Source of the DNA: JBMZCV01 sp049613665
GTDB taxonomy: Bacteria; Bacteroidota; Bacteroidia; Chitinophagales; UBA2359
Direction: 5' to 3'
Length of the DNA: 23,056 nt
Assembly: GCA_049613665.1 (NCBI GenBank)
Contig: JBMZCV010000072.1
Location: 1-23,056, forward strand
The notes beneath the pieces are model-generated. The model ran no database searches, was not told the origin of the DNA, and saw only the letters and a list, made by a program, of their open reading frames with translations. Below are positions 6,462 to 14,672 of the stretch, one piece after another. The translations under genes were made by a program, and so were the position numbers. Each line of letters begins with the position of its first letter. Within the stretch, counting starts at the first letter, position 1.

Positions 6462-8858
6462 ATGAAATTTTTATCTCTTTTATCTCTATTTATGTTCTTA
6501 ATCACTCAAAATGTAGTTGCCCAAAATGGCTGCATTGGTTTTGAATCGTCACACATTGGTTATTATGGTGGTTCAACTGGATATACTCCAGGACAAACCA
6601 TTTTTACGACACAAGGTGTTGATGTTTCTATACAGCCAATGACTTATGCAACAGGAGGCACTAGCTTTGATGCTCTTGATATATATACGCCAAGTTGGAC
6701 AGGCATTGGTGCTGATATTGTTGCTCTTCCAAGCAATATAAACATGGTATTTAACTTTTCAAGCTTGCCACAGCAAGTATCGCAAGTAAGTTTTTCGTTT
6801 GGCGACGGTGGTGGCCAAGAAAATATTTCGGTCAATGGAAATAATGTTTGGATTGGCGATATAGAAAATGCACCAATGAATATTGCACCAAATGTTACCC
6901 TTCAAGTAAGCAGCTTTCCTACACAAACAGGTATTATTGGAACAGCCGTTTTCACAGGCTTTATAGATGAGCTTTGGATTGGTGGCCAAGAAATGGAAAT
7001 AGACGATATTTGTTGGAACTATGCTGCCGAAAATTGTATTAGATTTGAAGGTATTGCAACAGGCGATTACAATTCAAGCGCATATAGTCCAGGTGATGTC
7101 ATTTATACTGAAAATGGCGTACCGATGTCTTTAGAAACATTTGAATGGATGAGCGGTGGTAGTGGTTTTTATTCTTTGTTTATCAACAATCCAAGTTGGT
7201 CGGGTTTAGGTTTTGGAAATGTAGCAAGCCCAAATAACATCAACGTGAAATTTGATTTTACACAATTACCCGAAACGCCTGCTTATATAAAACTTGAATT
7301 TGCAGATGGTGGCGGACACGAAAACATTGCAGTCAATGGCAGCCCTTTGTATGTCGGAGAATTGACCGATTTGCCAAGTAATTATTTTCCAAATGTATAT
7401 GCTTCTACTGTGACAACAGGTCTTTATTCAGGCATTTTGGAACTAACAGGCGATATTCATACTCTAACCATTGGCGGCCAAGAACTTGAAATGGATAATA
7501 TATGTTGGGAATATGCTTCTGACTATTGCATTGAGTTTGAAGGCTTAACACCTAATGATTATTATGGCGGTTTATCTGGCCAAAGCGTAGGCGATGTTTT
7601 TTATATGGAAGATGGCGTGCCTGTTTCACTCCAAAATTTTACCGACAATTTTGGCACATTATTTTATGATGCTTATGTTACAAACCCAAGCTTCTTAGGC
7701 ATAGGTTGGGGAAATGTTGTGTTTCCTAGCAATGTAAGCTTGCAATTCGACTTTTCTGGTTTGGCAGGAGGCTATGTTTCTGCTCTTAGCTTTGAATTTG
7801 CAGATGGTGGTGGCAATGAAAATATTGCAGTAAATGGCGAAACATTGTATATCAACGAACTTATAGATGCTCCTATGAATATCGCAAATGGTGTAACATT
7901 GAGCTTTATGCAAGTAAATGGCAGAGGAACAGCTTATTTGAACGGAAATATACACACTTTGCTCATCGGTGGACAAGAATTGGAAGTAGATAATTTTTGC
8001 TTCTCGCCAGCCGTTGTATCTTGTGCTACACCAACCAATTTGCAAGTAACCGAAGCAACTTCTACAACAGCACTTTTCACATGGAACGCTGTAAATGGTG
8101 CTTTTGCTTACGACTTTCAAGGAAGAAAAGTAGGCAGTACCAATTGGGGAAATGCAACGGTAAGCCTTCCTGAAACTTACAATTTAGGCCCTCACTCGCC
8201 TAATCAAGCATACGAATGGCGTGTAAGAACGGTTTGTGGCAACGGAACTTCGGCATGGTCGCCTATTCAAACTTTCATAAGTCCAGCTTGCGTTGCTCCT
8301 GAAATGCCTATGAATTTGCAAGCAGTATTTGAGCCAAATGGCTGTAATACTTTGCGTTTGCAATGGGAAGCCGTAGCAGGTGCGACTTCTTATCGTTTGG
8401 CAGGCAAAAAAGATAACCCAAATGCAGCTTGGAAAACATGGGATTTGACAGATACTTATCGAGATTTCAATAATATTCCGACTGGCAACAACTACCGTTG
8501 GACAGTGCAAGCTTTTTGCGAAACGGAAGGTTCTGGTTGGGTATCGCCAACGCCAGTATTTACTTTTAATAGCAATTGTTTAGGAAAAGTAACAGGCGAA
8601 GACCCTTTTGCGACTAGCGAAAAAGCAAATATTTCGGTTTTTCCAAATCCTGCTAAAAATATAGTAACAATCAGCAGCGATTTGACAAACGAAGATATTA
8701 GTGTAGAGGTTTTTGATATTATCGGTCGCAAAGTGTTGAGCCAAAAAGGAAACGATATGCTACGTCTTGATATTGGTCATTTGGAAGAAGGCTATTACAT
8801 GTTGCAAATCAATACGGTTTTGGAACAAAAAACAGAAAAATTATTTATTCAGCGATAA
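6462..8858 (+). CDS. Secreted T9SS-sorted protein with triplicated domain and two Fn3 domains
   Basis: A 798-residue exported protein. Residues 1-20 form a Sec signal peptide ending in VVAQ. Three tandem copies of a ~160-residue domain follow (about 24-185, 192-349, 356-513). Each starts with C-I-x-F-E and ends with IGGQE(M/L)E(I/M/V)D(D/N)(I/F)C(W/F). Each also has a glycine-rich core motif of the form F-x-DGGG-x-ENI-x-VNG (at 113-126, 280-293, 446-459). Two cysteines per copy sit at the two ends and may pair. Two fibronectin type III domains (about 521-608 and 612-702) follow. The last ~75 residues, from ISVFPNPAKNIVTISSD, are a type A T9SS C-terminal sorting domain. It is probably a cell-surface or secreted adhesin or binding protein. 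No catalytic motif was recognised, and the triplicated domain was not assigned to a known family. Confidence 0.9.
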   Translation: MKFLSLLSLFMFLITQNVVAQNGCIGFESSHIGYYGGSTGYTPGQTIFTTQGVDVSIQPMTYATGGTSFDALDIYTPSWTGIGADIVALPSNINMVFNFSSLPQQVSQVSFSFGDGGGQENISVNGNNVWIGDIENAPMNIAPNVTLQVSSFPTQTGIIGTAVFTGFIDELWIGGQEMEIDDICWNYAAENCIRFEGIATGDYNSSAYSPGDVIYTENGVPMSLETFEWMSGGSGFYSLFINNPSWSGLGFGNVASPNNINVKFDFTQLPETPAYIKLEFADGGGHENIAVNGSPLYVGELTDLPSNYFPNVYASTVTTGLYSGILELTGDIHTLTIGGQELEMDNICWEYASDYCIEFEGLTPNDYYGGLSGQSVGDVFYMEDGVPVSLQNFTDNFGTLFYDAYVTNPSFLGIGWGNVVFPSNVSLQFDFSGLAGGYVSALSFEFADGGGNENIAVNGETLYINELIDAPMNIANGVTLSFMQVNGRGTAYLNGNIHTLLIGGQELEVDNFCFSPAVVSCATPTNLQVTEATSTTALFTWNAVNGAFAYDFQGRKVGSTNWGNATVSLPETYNLGPHSPNQAYEWRVRTVCGNGTSAWSPIQTFISPACVAPEMPMNLQAVFEPNGCNTLRLQWEAVAGATSYRLAGKKDNPNAAWKTWDLTDTYRDFNNIPTGNNYRWTVQAFCETEGSGWVSPTPVFTFNSNCLGKVTGEDPFATSEKANISVFPNPAKNIVTISSDLTNEDISVEVFDIIGRKVLSQKGNDMLRLDIGHLEEGYYMLQINTVLEQKTEKLFIQR

Positions 8859-8866
8859 AGTGCTAA

Positions 8867-9014
8867 GAGGCTGTTTAAATTTTGTTTTTGATGCTGAAAA
8901 AGCTAGATTTTTTGTTCAAATTGATACTTTTTTGAGTGGCATAGCACCGCTACGGCTCGAAAAAGAGGGAAAATTTGCTTTTTTTAAGCCAAAGGATAGA
9001 ATTTAAAAAGCCTC
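8867..9014. mobile_element. Palindromic element, TNA-target family, copy B
   Basis: A 148-bp element with inverted ends, GAGGCTGTTTAAATT on the left and the complement of AATTTAAAAAGCCTC on the right (14 of 15 bases match). It is flanked by TAA on both sides (8864-8866 and 9015-9017). It shares its first ~40 bases with the element at 2591-2653. It encodes no transposase, so it fits a MITE. The TNA duplication suggests mobilisation by an IS5-type transposase (inference). It begins 8 bases after the T9SS protein stop codon. Confidence 0.65.
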
Positions 9015-9094
9015 TAATGTAAGCTACTTTTTTAGAGTGTCAGATGCTATTTTTTTAATGGCGTTTGGCATTTTTTTTTGTTAATTTTTTATAA

Positions 9095-9278
9095 CAACAG
9101 TTCAGACATTTATACATTTTTTTATCAAAGGTTTAAACATACTATTTTTTTTAGGCTAAGGCGACCAATATTTGCAAATTTAATGGCCCTTTTGAACTGA
9201 AAAATAGTATGTTTCCCTTGCCAAAAAGTGCTTTTTATTATATCTGGAAATTGTTATAAAAAAATATCCGAACCATTG
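9095..9278 (-). mobile_element. MITE-like palindromic element, family 1, copy 1
   Basis: A 184-bp non-coding element, inverted relative to the copies at 14926 and 21432. It is flanked by a 6-bp duplication, TTATAA (9089-9094 and 9279-9284). Its ends are CAACAGTTCAGACATTT and the complement of a terminus ending CCGAACCATTG. Inner arms pair AAACATACTATTTTT with its complement around a centre ATTTGCAAAT. It ends 66 bases before the NACHT protein start. Its terminal TTG (9276-9278) lies 22 bases upstream of TATCTTTA (9301-9308), a near-match to a -7 box, so it might contribute a -33 element. Confidence 0.8.
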
Positions 9279-9344
9279 TTATAAAAGTACAAGATTATTA
9301 TATCTTTACAAAGCAAGCACCTCAAACAACACTAAAAAAGCACT

Positions 9345-12300
9345 ATGACAGCGTTCCTAATCATCAGCAATACGGTTTTATTCAGCATTATCAGCCTTGT
9401 ACTCCTGCTTGTTTTTGCGTTCAAACTATTGGCGAGAATCCACAAATGGCGTGAACACCGAAATTTTCCTATCGCAAAAGCCTTGCAATATCTATTTTTC
9501 GCTTTCCTTTCTATCACCGCAATTTGGGGATTTCTATGCGATTTGATAGTGCAGTTTCTCAATACACAAGTGGAAGGCACACCTTTCAAAGAGCAAAGCG
9601 AACTTATTCCGCTAGTGGCTTATGGCATTTTCGCTGTGGTGACTTATGGTATCATTCATTCTTTTTATGGCTATTTAGATACGGCGGCTCACAAAGCAAA
9701 TAAAAATACTTTTGGTGGCAAAAAGAAGAATACGCCAACGCCTCCGCCAGATATTAGCGACAAAAAACTGCCTGTTATTTTTCATGAGCGTATCAAAGCT
9801 TTGTTTGAACTAAAATATAAAAAGCGAAAACTCGAATTGACACACGATAGTCATTTGAATGTCTTATATGGCGAATTTAAAGATGGCGTACATCATCAAA
9901 TTTTTGTGATAAAATGCGAAGCAGGCCACAAAAGCCTTGACGAAAATGATGTAAGGCAGATTTATAAAATATTGAACGATTATAGCGAAGATATTTTTCC
10001 AAAACTACCCAAAAATAAAGTTAATAATTTTTATGTTTTGCTTGAAAAAGGCGATTTTCAAAAGCAATGCCCGCTTGATTTGTTGCTAGTGACAGAAGCC
10101 GAATTTCTGACAAAACATCTCATAGATTTTACGCCTTATCTCGAAAAAGTGGTGTATGAGTTTGAAAATAATCCATTGCCTTTTTCTATCGCAAAGAAAA
10201 AATATACTTTGCATCACACTTTTATTCCACCAAAATTTAATGGCGGCCAAACAGATTTGAAGGCTTATATCGACGATTTTTTGCAGGAAAAAAGCAAAAA
10301 GCAGTTGGCGATTTTGGCAGACTATGGCATGGGCAAAACCTCTTTTCTGCGATATTATACCTATATCTTGGCAAAAGAAGTCTTGGAACAGCCGCAAAAT
10401 ATGCAGCGTATTCCAGTCTTTATTTCGCTCACCAATATGTCGCCTATGCACGCAGGCATTACCGACAAATGCAAGCTTTTTGTGGCCAATGAGTTAGATG
10501 TCAATTATCAGCTTTTTGAAACACTTATCAACAATGGAAAAATTGTTTTTCTGCTCGATGCTTTTGATGAAATGGGTTTTATCAACACGAAAGACAGGCG
10601 TTTTGAGCAACTAGACAGCATTTTTCAGTTGGCTACCGACCATAACAAACTCATTATTTCTGGCCGCCCAAGTTATTTTCCAAACGAATTTGAGCAAAAA
10701 GAGAGTTTGAATATACAAAGTTTTGTAGAACAACAATTGCCACAAGAGCGTCCATTTACACAAAAAGTTGAGTTAGAAGAAAGTAGCGAAACGGATATAA
10801 AAACGGCATTGTTGAAATATTATAGTGAAGCGGAAACAGTAAAATATCTGCAATTTATACAAAGCAACAAAAGTATTTTAGATGTATGTAAGCGGCCGTC
10901 TCTATTGCATATTGTGCGAGAAATGTTGCCGACTTTGATAAATGATGAAAAGAAAAAACAAACGGCTGCTCAACTCATGCAGCTATATACGAAACACTGG
11001 GTAGAACGACAGCTAGAAAAAGGCGATAAGACACGAAAGCGAAAAGGTATTGTTAGTATTTTTGATGACAAAATGAATAGAAACGAAAAAGAAGCTTTTA
11101 TTTTAAGCTTTTTTACCGATTTGGCAGGAGAATATTATACAGATAGTAGCGGAAATGTGAATTTAAGCATAGAAGAAGTAGAAAAAGTATTAGCACCAAA
11201 GCTAGAAGAATTGGAAATTACGGACAAAGATGAACAAAAAAGTGCCTTGCTAGAAATGCTAACAGGCGGTTTCATAGAACGCCTTGATGATAGCTATAAG
11301 TTTGTGCATAAGCCTTTTTATGAGTATTTTGTGAGTAGAAAAATAGTAGAACTGCTAGTTACAAAAGATAGAAAACACGCTTTATTGCAAAAAGACTGGA
11401 CTATAGAAATTATTGATTTACTTTATGATGCGGAGGAACTAGACGATAAAAAAGAAGAAGCCGAAAGAGAGAAAATACCTTTACTCTTATATATGATGTA
11501 TTCTAAAACAGGAGCGAAAATAAGAGCTGGTTTGTTTAGACTTTGGGCAAGATTTTGGTATGCTACAAGTGGTAATATGCTTAGTATCATTCCACTTTTC
11601 TTAATAGTAATTTTATTAAGTTTTTCTTTAGAAATGTCTTTTGTTAAGGAAAGTGTTTTAATAAAAAATATTATATTGTTATTGGTATTGGTATTGGTAT
11701 TGTTATTGGTATTGGTATTGGTATTGTTATTGGGACCAGTATTGTTATTGTTATTGGGACCGATACTGGTATTCGTATTGGTATTGTTATTGGAATTGAG
11801 ATTGGAATTGGGATTGGGATTGGGATTGGGATTGGGATTGGGATTGGACTTCTTATTTGTATTACTATTGGTATTGGTATTGGGAAAAACATTTTATTTA
11901 AATATAAGACTTCATCTTTTTAGAAAAAGTTTATTAGCTAATGCCTTTTATACTTCATTTCTAAAACAAAATATATTTGCTATTACAAGTCATTTTTCCA
12001 TTTTTTTTCTAGTAGAAAGTTTATACAAATATTCTACATCTAGCTACCAAAATATTGATTTAAAAAGGCCTTTTAGTTTTTATGCTTTTGCAAACGAGCA
12101 AACAATTATAGATAGTCAAATTCATTTATTAGCCTATACTTTTTTTGATTGCCATATAGAAAATACTATTTTAAAAGGAAGAGTGATAGAATTGTGTTTT
12201 TGGAAAACAAGTTTCCAACAAGTAGATTTTTCAGAACTTCGTCCTTTATTTAAGCCTTTCTTTAGATTTCAAATTAGCTATCTTTCAGATGAACAAATAG

Positions 12301-12452
12301 ATGAATACAGTTTTCAATCTTTGCTTACCTTTATCAAAAAATACGATTTGAAAGTAGGACTTAATATTTCTGGTGATGATTGGCTAATGGAAAAATTGAA
12401 AGCAGAAGGAGTGCAAGAATTTACAAAAGTATTGCATTTCAGAAAAAGGTAG
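9345..12452 (+). CDS. Membrane-anchored NACHT NTPase (STAND family), candidate defence protein
   Basis: A 1035-residue protein. Hydrophobic helices at about 5-27, 48-70 and 88-109 anchor the N-terminus. Residues about 150-260 form a compact domain of unknown type (FVIKCEAGHKSLDENDVRQI). The NACHT core follows: Walker A LADYGMGKTS (325-333, Lys331) and Walker B VFLLDAFDEMG (401-411, with the NACHT-type DxxDE acids Asp405, Asp408 and Glu409), then ISGRPSYFP (438-446) as a sensor-like segment. A helical region runs to about 740. A second hydrophobic stretch (745-848) includes a Leu/Val and Gly/Leu run encoded by hexamer repeats. The C-terminus (about 850-1035) contains a few pentapeptide-like phrases (FDCHIENTILKG) but no clear repeat sensor. 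NACHT proteins act as signal-responsive switches, and several bacterial ones block phage. That role here is inference. It is a single gene with no effector neighbour. Confidence 0.85.
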   Translation: MTAFLIISNTVLFSIISLVLLLVFAFKLLARIHKWREHRNFPIAKALQYLFFAFLSITAIWGFLCDLIVQFLNTQVEGTPFKEQSELIPLVAYGIFAVVTYGIIHSFYGYLDTAAHKANKNTFGGKKKNTPTPPPDISDKKLPVIFHERIKALFELKYKKRKLELTHDSHLNVLYGEFKDGVHHQIFVIKCEAGHKSLDENDVRQIYKILNDYSEDIFPKLPKNKVNNFYVLLEKGDFQKQCPLDLLLVTEAEFLTKHLIDFTPYLEKVVYEFENNPLPFSIAKKKYTLHHTFIPPKFNGGQTDLKAYIDDFLQEKSKKQLAILADYGMGKTSFLRYYTYILAKEVLEQPQNMQRIPVFISLTNMSPMHAGITDKCKLFVANELDVNYQLFETLINNGKIVFLLDAFDEMGFINTKDRRFEQLDSIFQLATDHNKLIISGRPSYFPNEFEQKESLNIQSFVEQQLPQERPFTQKVELEESSETDIKTALLKYYSEAETVKYLQFIQSNKSILDVCKRPSLLHIVREMLPTLINDEKKKQTAAQLMQLYTKHWVERQLEKGDKTRKRKGIVSIFDDKMNRNEKEAFILSFFTDLAGEYYTDSSGNVNLSIEEVEKVLAPKLEELEITDKDEQKSALLEMLTGGFIERLDDSYKFVHKPFYEYFVSRKIVELLVTKDRKHALLQKDWTIEIIDLLYDAEELDDKKEEAEREKIPLLLYMMYSKTGAKIRAGLFRLWARFWYATSGNMLSIIPLFLIVILLSFSLEMSFVKESVLIKNIILLLVLVLVLLLVLVLVLLLGPVLLLLLGPILVFVLVLLLELRLELGLGLGLGLGLGLDFLFVLLLVLVLGKTFYLNIRLHLFRKSLLANAFYTSFLKQNIFAITSHFSIFFLVESLYKYSTSSYQNIDLKRPFSFYAFANEQTIIDSQIHLLAYTFFDCHIENTILKGRVIELCFWKTSFQQVDFSELRPLFKPFFRFQISYLSDEQIDEYSFQSLLTFIKKYDLKVGLNISGDDWLMEKLKAEGVQEFTKVLHFRKR
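11675..11884 (+). repeat. Hexanucleotide repeat tract (ATTGGT/ATTGGG/ATTGTT) inside NACHT gene
   Basis: Thirty-five consecutive hexamers fill 210 bases exactly. The units are mostly ATTGGT and ATTGTT in the left half, then six uninterrupted ATTGGG copies, then ATTGGT again, with a few degenerate units (ACCAGT, ACCGAT, ACTGGT, CTTCTT). Because the unit is six bases, gain or loss of copies keeps the reading frame. The left part encodes alternating Leu-Val or Leu-Leu and the ATTGGG part encodes Leu-Gly. The complementary strand is open too (Pro/Ile repeats), which is a by-product. Confidence 0.95.
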
Positions 12453-12513
12453 AAAGTTTTTTTGAAAAATTTAAATAGCTTGTTAAAACCTATTTTATCT
12501 TAATTTAAGTTAA

Positions 12514-12527
12514 AAGCTTGCAAGCTT
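12514..12527. promoter_or_regulatory. Perfect 14-bp palindrome over the -33 region (possible operator)
   Basis: AAGCTTGCAAGCTT is a perfect 14-base palindrome, and TGCAAGCTTGCA (12519-12530) is an overlapping 12-base one. It covers the TTG of the promoter for the Lys/Ala/Cys-rich protein. That position would suit a dimeric repressor or activator; this is inference from position only. Confidence 0.4.
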
Positions 12528-12548
12528 GCATATTTAGGGTTATCTTTG
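12518..12548 (+). promoter_or_regulatory. Bacteroidota-type promoter TTG-N20-TATCTTTG
   Basis: A TTG at 12518-12520 (-33) and TATCTTTG at 12541-12548 (-7) are separated by 20 bases. This fits the Bacteroidota sigma-ABfr consensus TTTG / TAnnTTTG. Transcription would start near 12555, giving a leader of about 105 bases before the ATG at 12660. The leader contains the inverted repeats AAACC/GGTTT (12563-12578) and AGTAT/ATACT (12590-12603). It is the best promoter in the window. Confidence 0.7.
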
Positions 12549-12659
12549 ACAACAGACATATCAAACCTTTTTCGGTTTTTGGTGTTTAAAGTATGGAAAT
12601 ACTGAAAAAGTGTTTTCACAAAAAAATAATAATTCAATCACAAATTTATTTTCTTAGAG

Positions 12660-13373
12660 ATGAAAAAATTAATGGCTATCGCATTCGTTTTATGTACTTT
12701 CGTTATGTTTAGTGTTTCGGCTCAATCGGCGAAAAAAACAGAATGCAAAAAAGGAGCAAAATCAGCTTGTTGTGCTAAAAAAGCAGCAGCAGCGGCAGCA
12801 AATGGTGATGTAAAAGTGCAAAATGCAAGTTTAGATGCTACTCAAACTGCTGGTAAAAAAGCATGTACGAAAGCAGAAAAAGCAGCTTGCACGAAAGGAA
12901 AAAAAGCATGTACGAAAGCAGAAAAAGCGGCTTGTACAAAAGGAACTAAAGCAGCAGCAAATGGTGACTTAAAAGTACAAAACGCAAGTTTAGACGCTAC
13001 AAAATCAGCAGCAAAACCAGCGTGTAAAAAAGGTGACAAAGCAGCGTGTAAAAAAGCATGTACTAAAGGTGCAAAAGTACAAAATGCAAGTTTAGACGCT
13101 ACAAAACCAGCATGTAAAAAAGGTGACAAAGCAGCTTGTAAAAAAGCGTGTACTAAAGGTGCAAAAGCTGACGCAACAAAAGCATCTACTGGTGTAAAAG
13201 TAGGTCTTGCAGCAGCACCAGCAAAAAAAGCTTGTTGTACATCTTGTACAAAAGCTTGTTGTGCAGACAAAGCAAAAGTGAAAAATGCAATGGAAGAAGT
13301 GAAACCAGTAGCACCAGCTGCTTCTGAGTCTCCTGTAAAAGTGATTAAAGCATCTAATAGCTTGAATAAATAA
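12660..13373 (+). CDS. Exported Lys/Ala/Cys-rich repeat protein
   Basis: A 237-residue basic protein of unknown function. Residues 1-21 form a signal peptide (MKKLMAIAFVLCTFVMFSVS, cleaved near AQS). The mature part is mostly Lys, Ala, Cys and Thr, with 18 cysteines. Repeat units include VQNASLDAT (53-61, 106-114, 140-148), KACTKAEKAACTKG (67-80 and 82-95), and ACKKGDKAACKKACTKGAK (121-139 and 151-169). A CCTSCTKACC cluster is at 192-201. Possible roles are metal binding or sequestration, or electrostatic binding to nucleic acid or surface polysaccharide; none is proven. It has its own promoter and a terminator shared with sucC. A 214-codon frame on the other strand is a by-product of the repetitive, stop-free composition. 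Confidence 0.85.
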   Translation: MKKLMAIAFVLCTFVMFSVSAQSAKKTECKKGAKSACCAKKAAAAAANGDVKVQNASLDATQTAGKKACTKAEKAACTKGKKACTKAEKAACTKGTKAAANGDLKVQNASLDATKSAAKPACKKGDKAACKKACTKGAKVQNASLDATKPACKKGDKAACKKACTKGAKADATKASTGVKVGLAAAPAKKACCTSCTKACCADKAKVKNAMEEVKPVAPAASESPVKVIKASNSLNK

Positions 13374-13406
13374 AAATAAGCGTTTTTATAACTGCTTATA
13401 AAAAAG

Positions 13407-13444
13407 AAAACTCCCTTTGAGGCAAATGCTTCAAAGGGAGTTTT
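13407..13444. terminator. Bidirectional rho-independent terminator
   Basis: The stem AAAACTCCCTTTGA (13407-13420) pairs perfectly with TCAAAGGGAGTTTT (13431-13444) around a 10-base loop, with a T-run after it and an A-run before it. It lies between the convergent Lys/Ala/Cys-rich protein gene and sucC and probably serves both. Confidence 0.92.
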
Positions 13445-13478
13445 TTTATATGAAAGTTGTTTTTTTCTGCAAAAAAAA

Positions 13479-14672
13479 TTATGCAAAAATAGCCTGTACT
13501 TTTTCAGCCGCTTCTTTCAACAAAATAGCAGACTGTACTTTTAAGCCAGATTCGTCAATGATGGTTTTCGCCAACTCTGCATTTGTACCTTGCAAACGCA
13601 CAATAATTGGTACATTGATAGCATCGCCCATGTTTTTATAAGCCTGAACAACACCATTTGCTACACGGTCGCAACGCACGATACCACCGAAAATATTTAC
13701 CAAAATCGCTTTTACATTTGGGTCTTTCAAAATGATACGGAAGCCAGCTTCTACCGTTTCAGCATTGGCAGTACCACCTACATCTAAAAAGTTGGCAGGA
13801 GAACCACCCGACAATTTGATGATGTCCATAGTAGCCATCGCCAAGCCAGCACCATTTACCATACAACCCACATTTCCGTCTAGCTTCACGAAATTCAAAT
13901 TGAATTTGCCAGCTTCTACTTCTGTTGGGTCTTCTTCATGCACATCACGCATAGCCGCCAAATCTTTGTGACGATACAATGCCGATTCATCTAAGCTTAC
14001 TTTCGAGTCGACAGCAATGATTTTGTCATCAGAAGTTTTCAATACTGGATTGATTTCCACTAAATCAGCATCAATACTAACAAAAGCATTGTATAACTGA
14101 TGCACAAATTTACGCATTTCCTTGAACGCTTTGCCAGACAAACCTAAGTTGTAAGCAATGCGTTGAGCTTGGAAAGGCAATAGACCTAAACCTGCATCAA
14201 TCCACTCTTTATGTACCAAATGAGGCGTTTCTTCTGCTACGGCTTCAATATCCATACCACCTTCGGTAGAGTAAATAATCGCATTTTGGCCAGTCGCTCT
14301 GTCCATCAAAATACTCATATAAAATTCGCTAGGCTCGCTTTCGCCTGGATAATACACATCTTCCGTAATCAAAATTTTGCGTACCAACTTCCCTTCTGGC
14401 CCTGTTTGCGGAGTCACGAGTTGCATGCCTAAGATAGCACCCGCTTTTTCACGCAAATCATCTATTGAATTCGCCAATTTTACGCCGCCACCTTTGCCAC
14501 GTCCGCCTGCATGAATTTGTGCTTTTACCACAAACCATTCTGTGCCTGTTTCTTCGTTCAAAGCCTTAGCCGCTGCTACTGCTTCTTCTACGGTTTCGGC
14601 CACTTTGCCACGCTGAATAGCTACGCCAAATTGATTTAATACGCCTTTTGCTTGATATTCGTGTAAATTCAT
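13479..14672 (-). CDS. sucC: Succinate--CoA ligase (ADP-forming) beta subunit
   Basis: A 397-residue cytoplasmic TCA-cycle enzyme subunit that, with SucD, converts succinyl-CoA to succinate while making ATP or GTP. The N-terminal ATP-grasp domain starts MNLHEYQAKGVL and has KAQIHAGGRGKGGG (50-63), EINP (206-209) and VDSKVSLDE (221-229). The C-terminal ligase domain has NFLDVGGTA (294-302), VNIFGGIVRCD (325-335) and RLQGTN (359-364), as expected near the succinate/phosphate site. The length and start match the family. sucD is not adjacent, which is common in Bacteroidota. The gene looks complete and transcribed alone. No clear promoter was found in its leader, which runs leftward from a MITE-like element at 14926. 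Confidence 0.97.
   Translation of the reverse strand: MNLHEYQAKGVLNQFGVAIQRGKVAETVEEAVAAAKALNEETGTEWFVVKAQIHAGGRGKGGGVKLANSIDDLREKAGAILGMQLVTPQTGPEGKLVRKILITEDVYYPGESEPSEFYMSILMDRATGQNAIIYSTEGGMDIEAVAEETPHLVHKEWIDAGLGLLPFQAQRIAYNLGLSGKAFKEMRKFVHQLYNAFVSIDADLVEINPVLKTSDDKIIAVDSKVSLDESALYRHKDLAAMRDVHEEDPTEVEAGKFNLNFVKLDGNVGCMVNGAGLAMATMDIIKLSGGSPANFLDVGGTANAETVEAGFRIILKDPNVKAILVNIFGGIVRCDRVANGVVQAYKNMGDAINVPIIVRLQGTNAELAKTIIDESGLKVQSAILLKEAAEKVQAIFA

Noticed and set aside
8767..9006. A 79-codon frame over the end of the T9SS gene and the TNA-family element
   Set aside because: It overlaps the sorting domain in another frame and continues through a palindromic element with no coding evidence.
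11671..11892. A minus-strand Pro/Ile dipeptide repeat frame of 73 codons
   Set aside because: It is simply the complement of the hexamer tract, which cannot hold a stop in this frame. There is no independent coding sign.
12562..12580. AAACC/GGTTT stem followed by T's as a terminator for the NACHT gene
   Set aside because: The stem is only 5 bp with a weak T-run and lies downstream of the promoter for the next gene, so it would sit in that gene's leader.
12842..13486. A 214-codon minus-strand frame rich in Phe, Ala, Cys and Val opposite the Lys/Ala/Cys-rich gene
   Set aside because: It is a by-product of the repetitive, stop-poor coding sequence on the plus strand. The plus frame has a signal peptide, promoter and terminator, while this one would have to run through the bidirectional terminator at 13407-13444.
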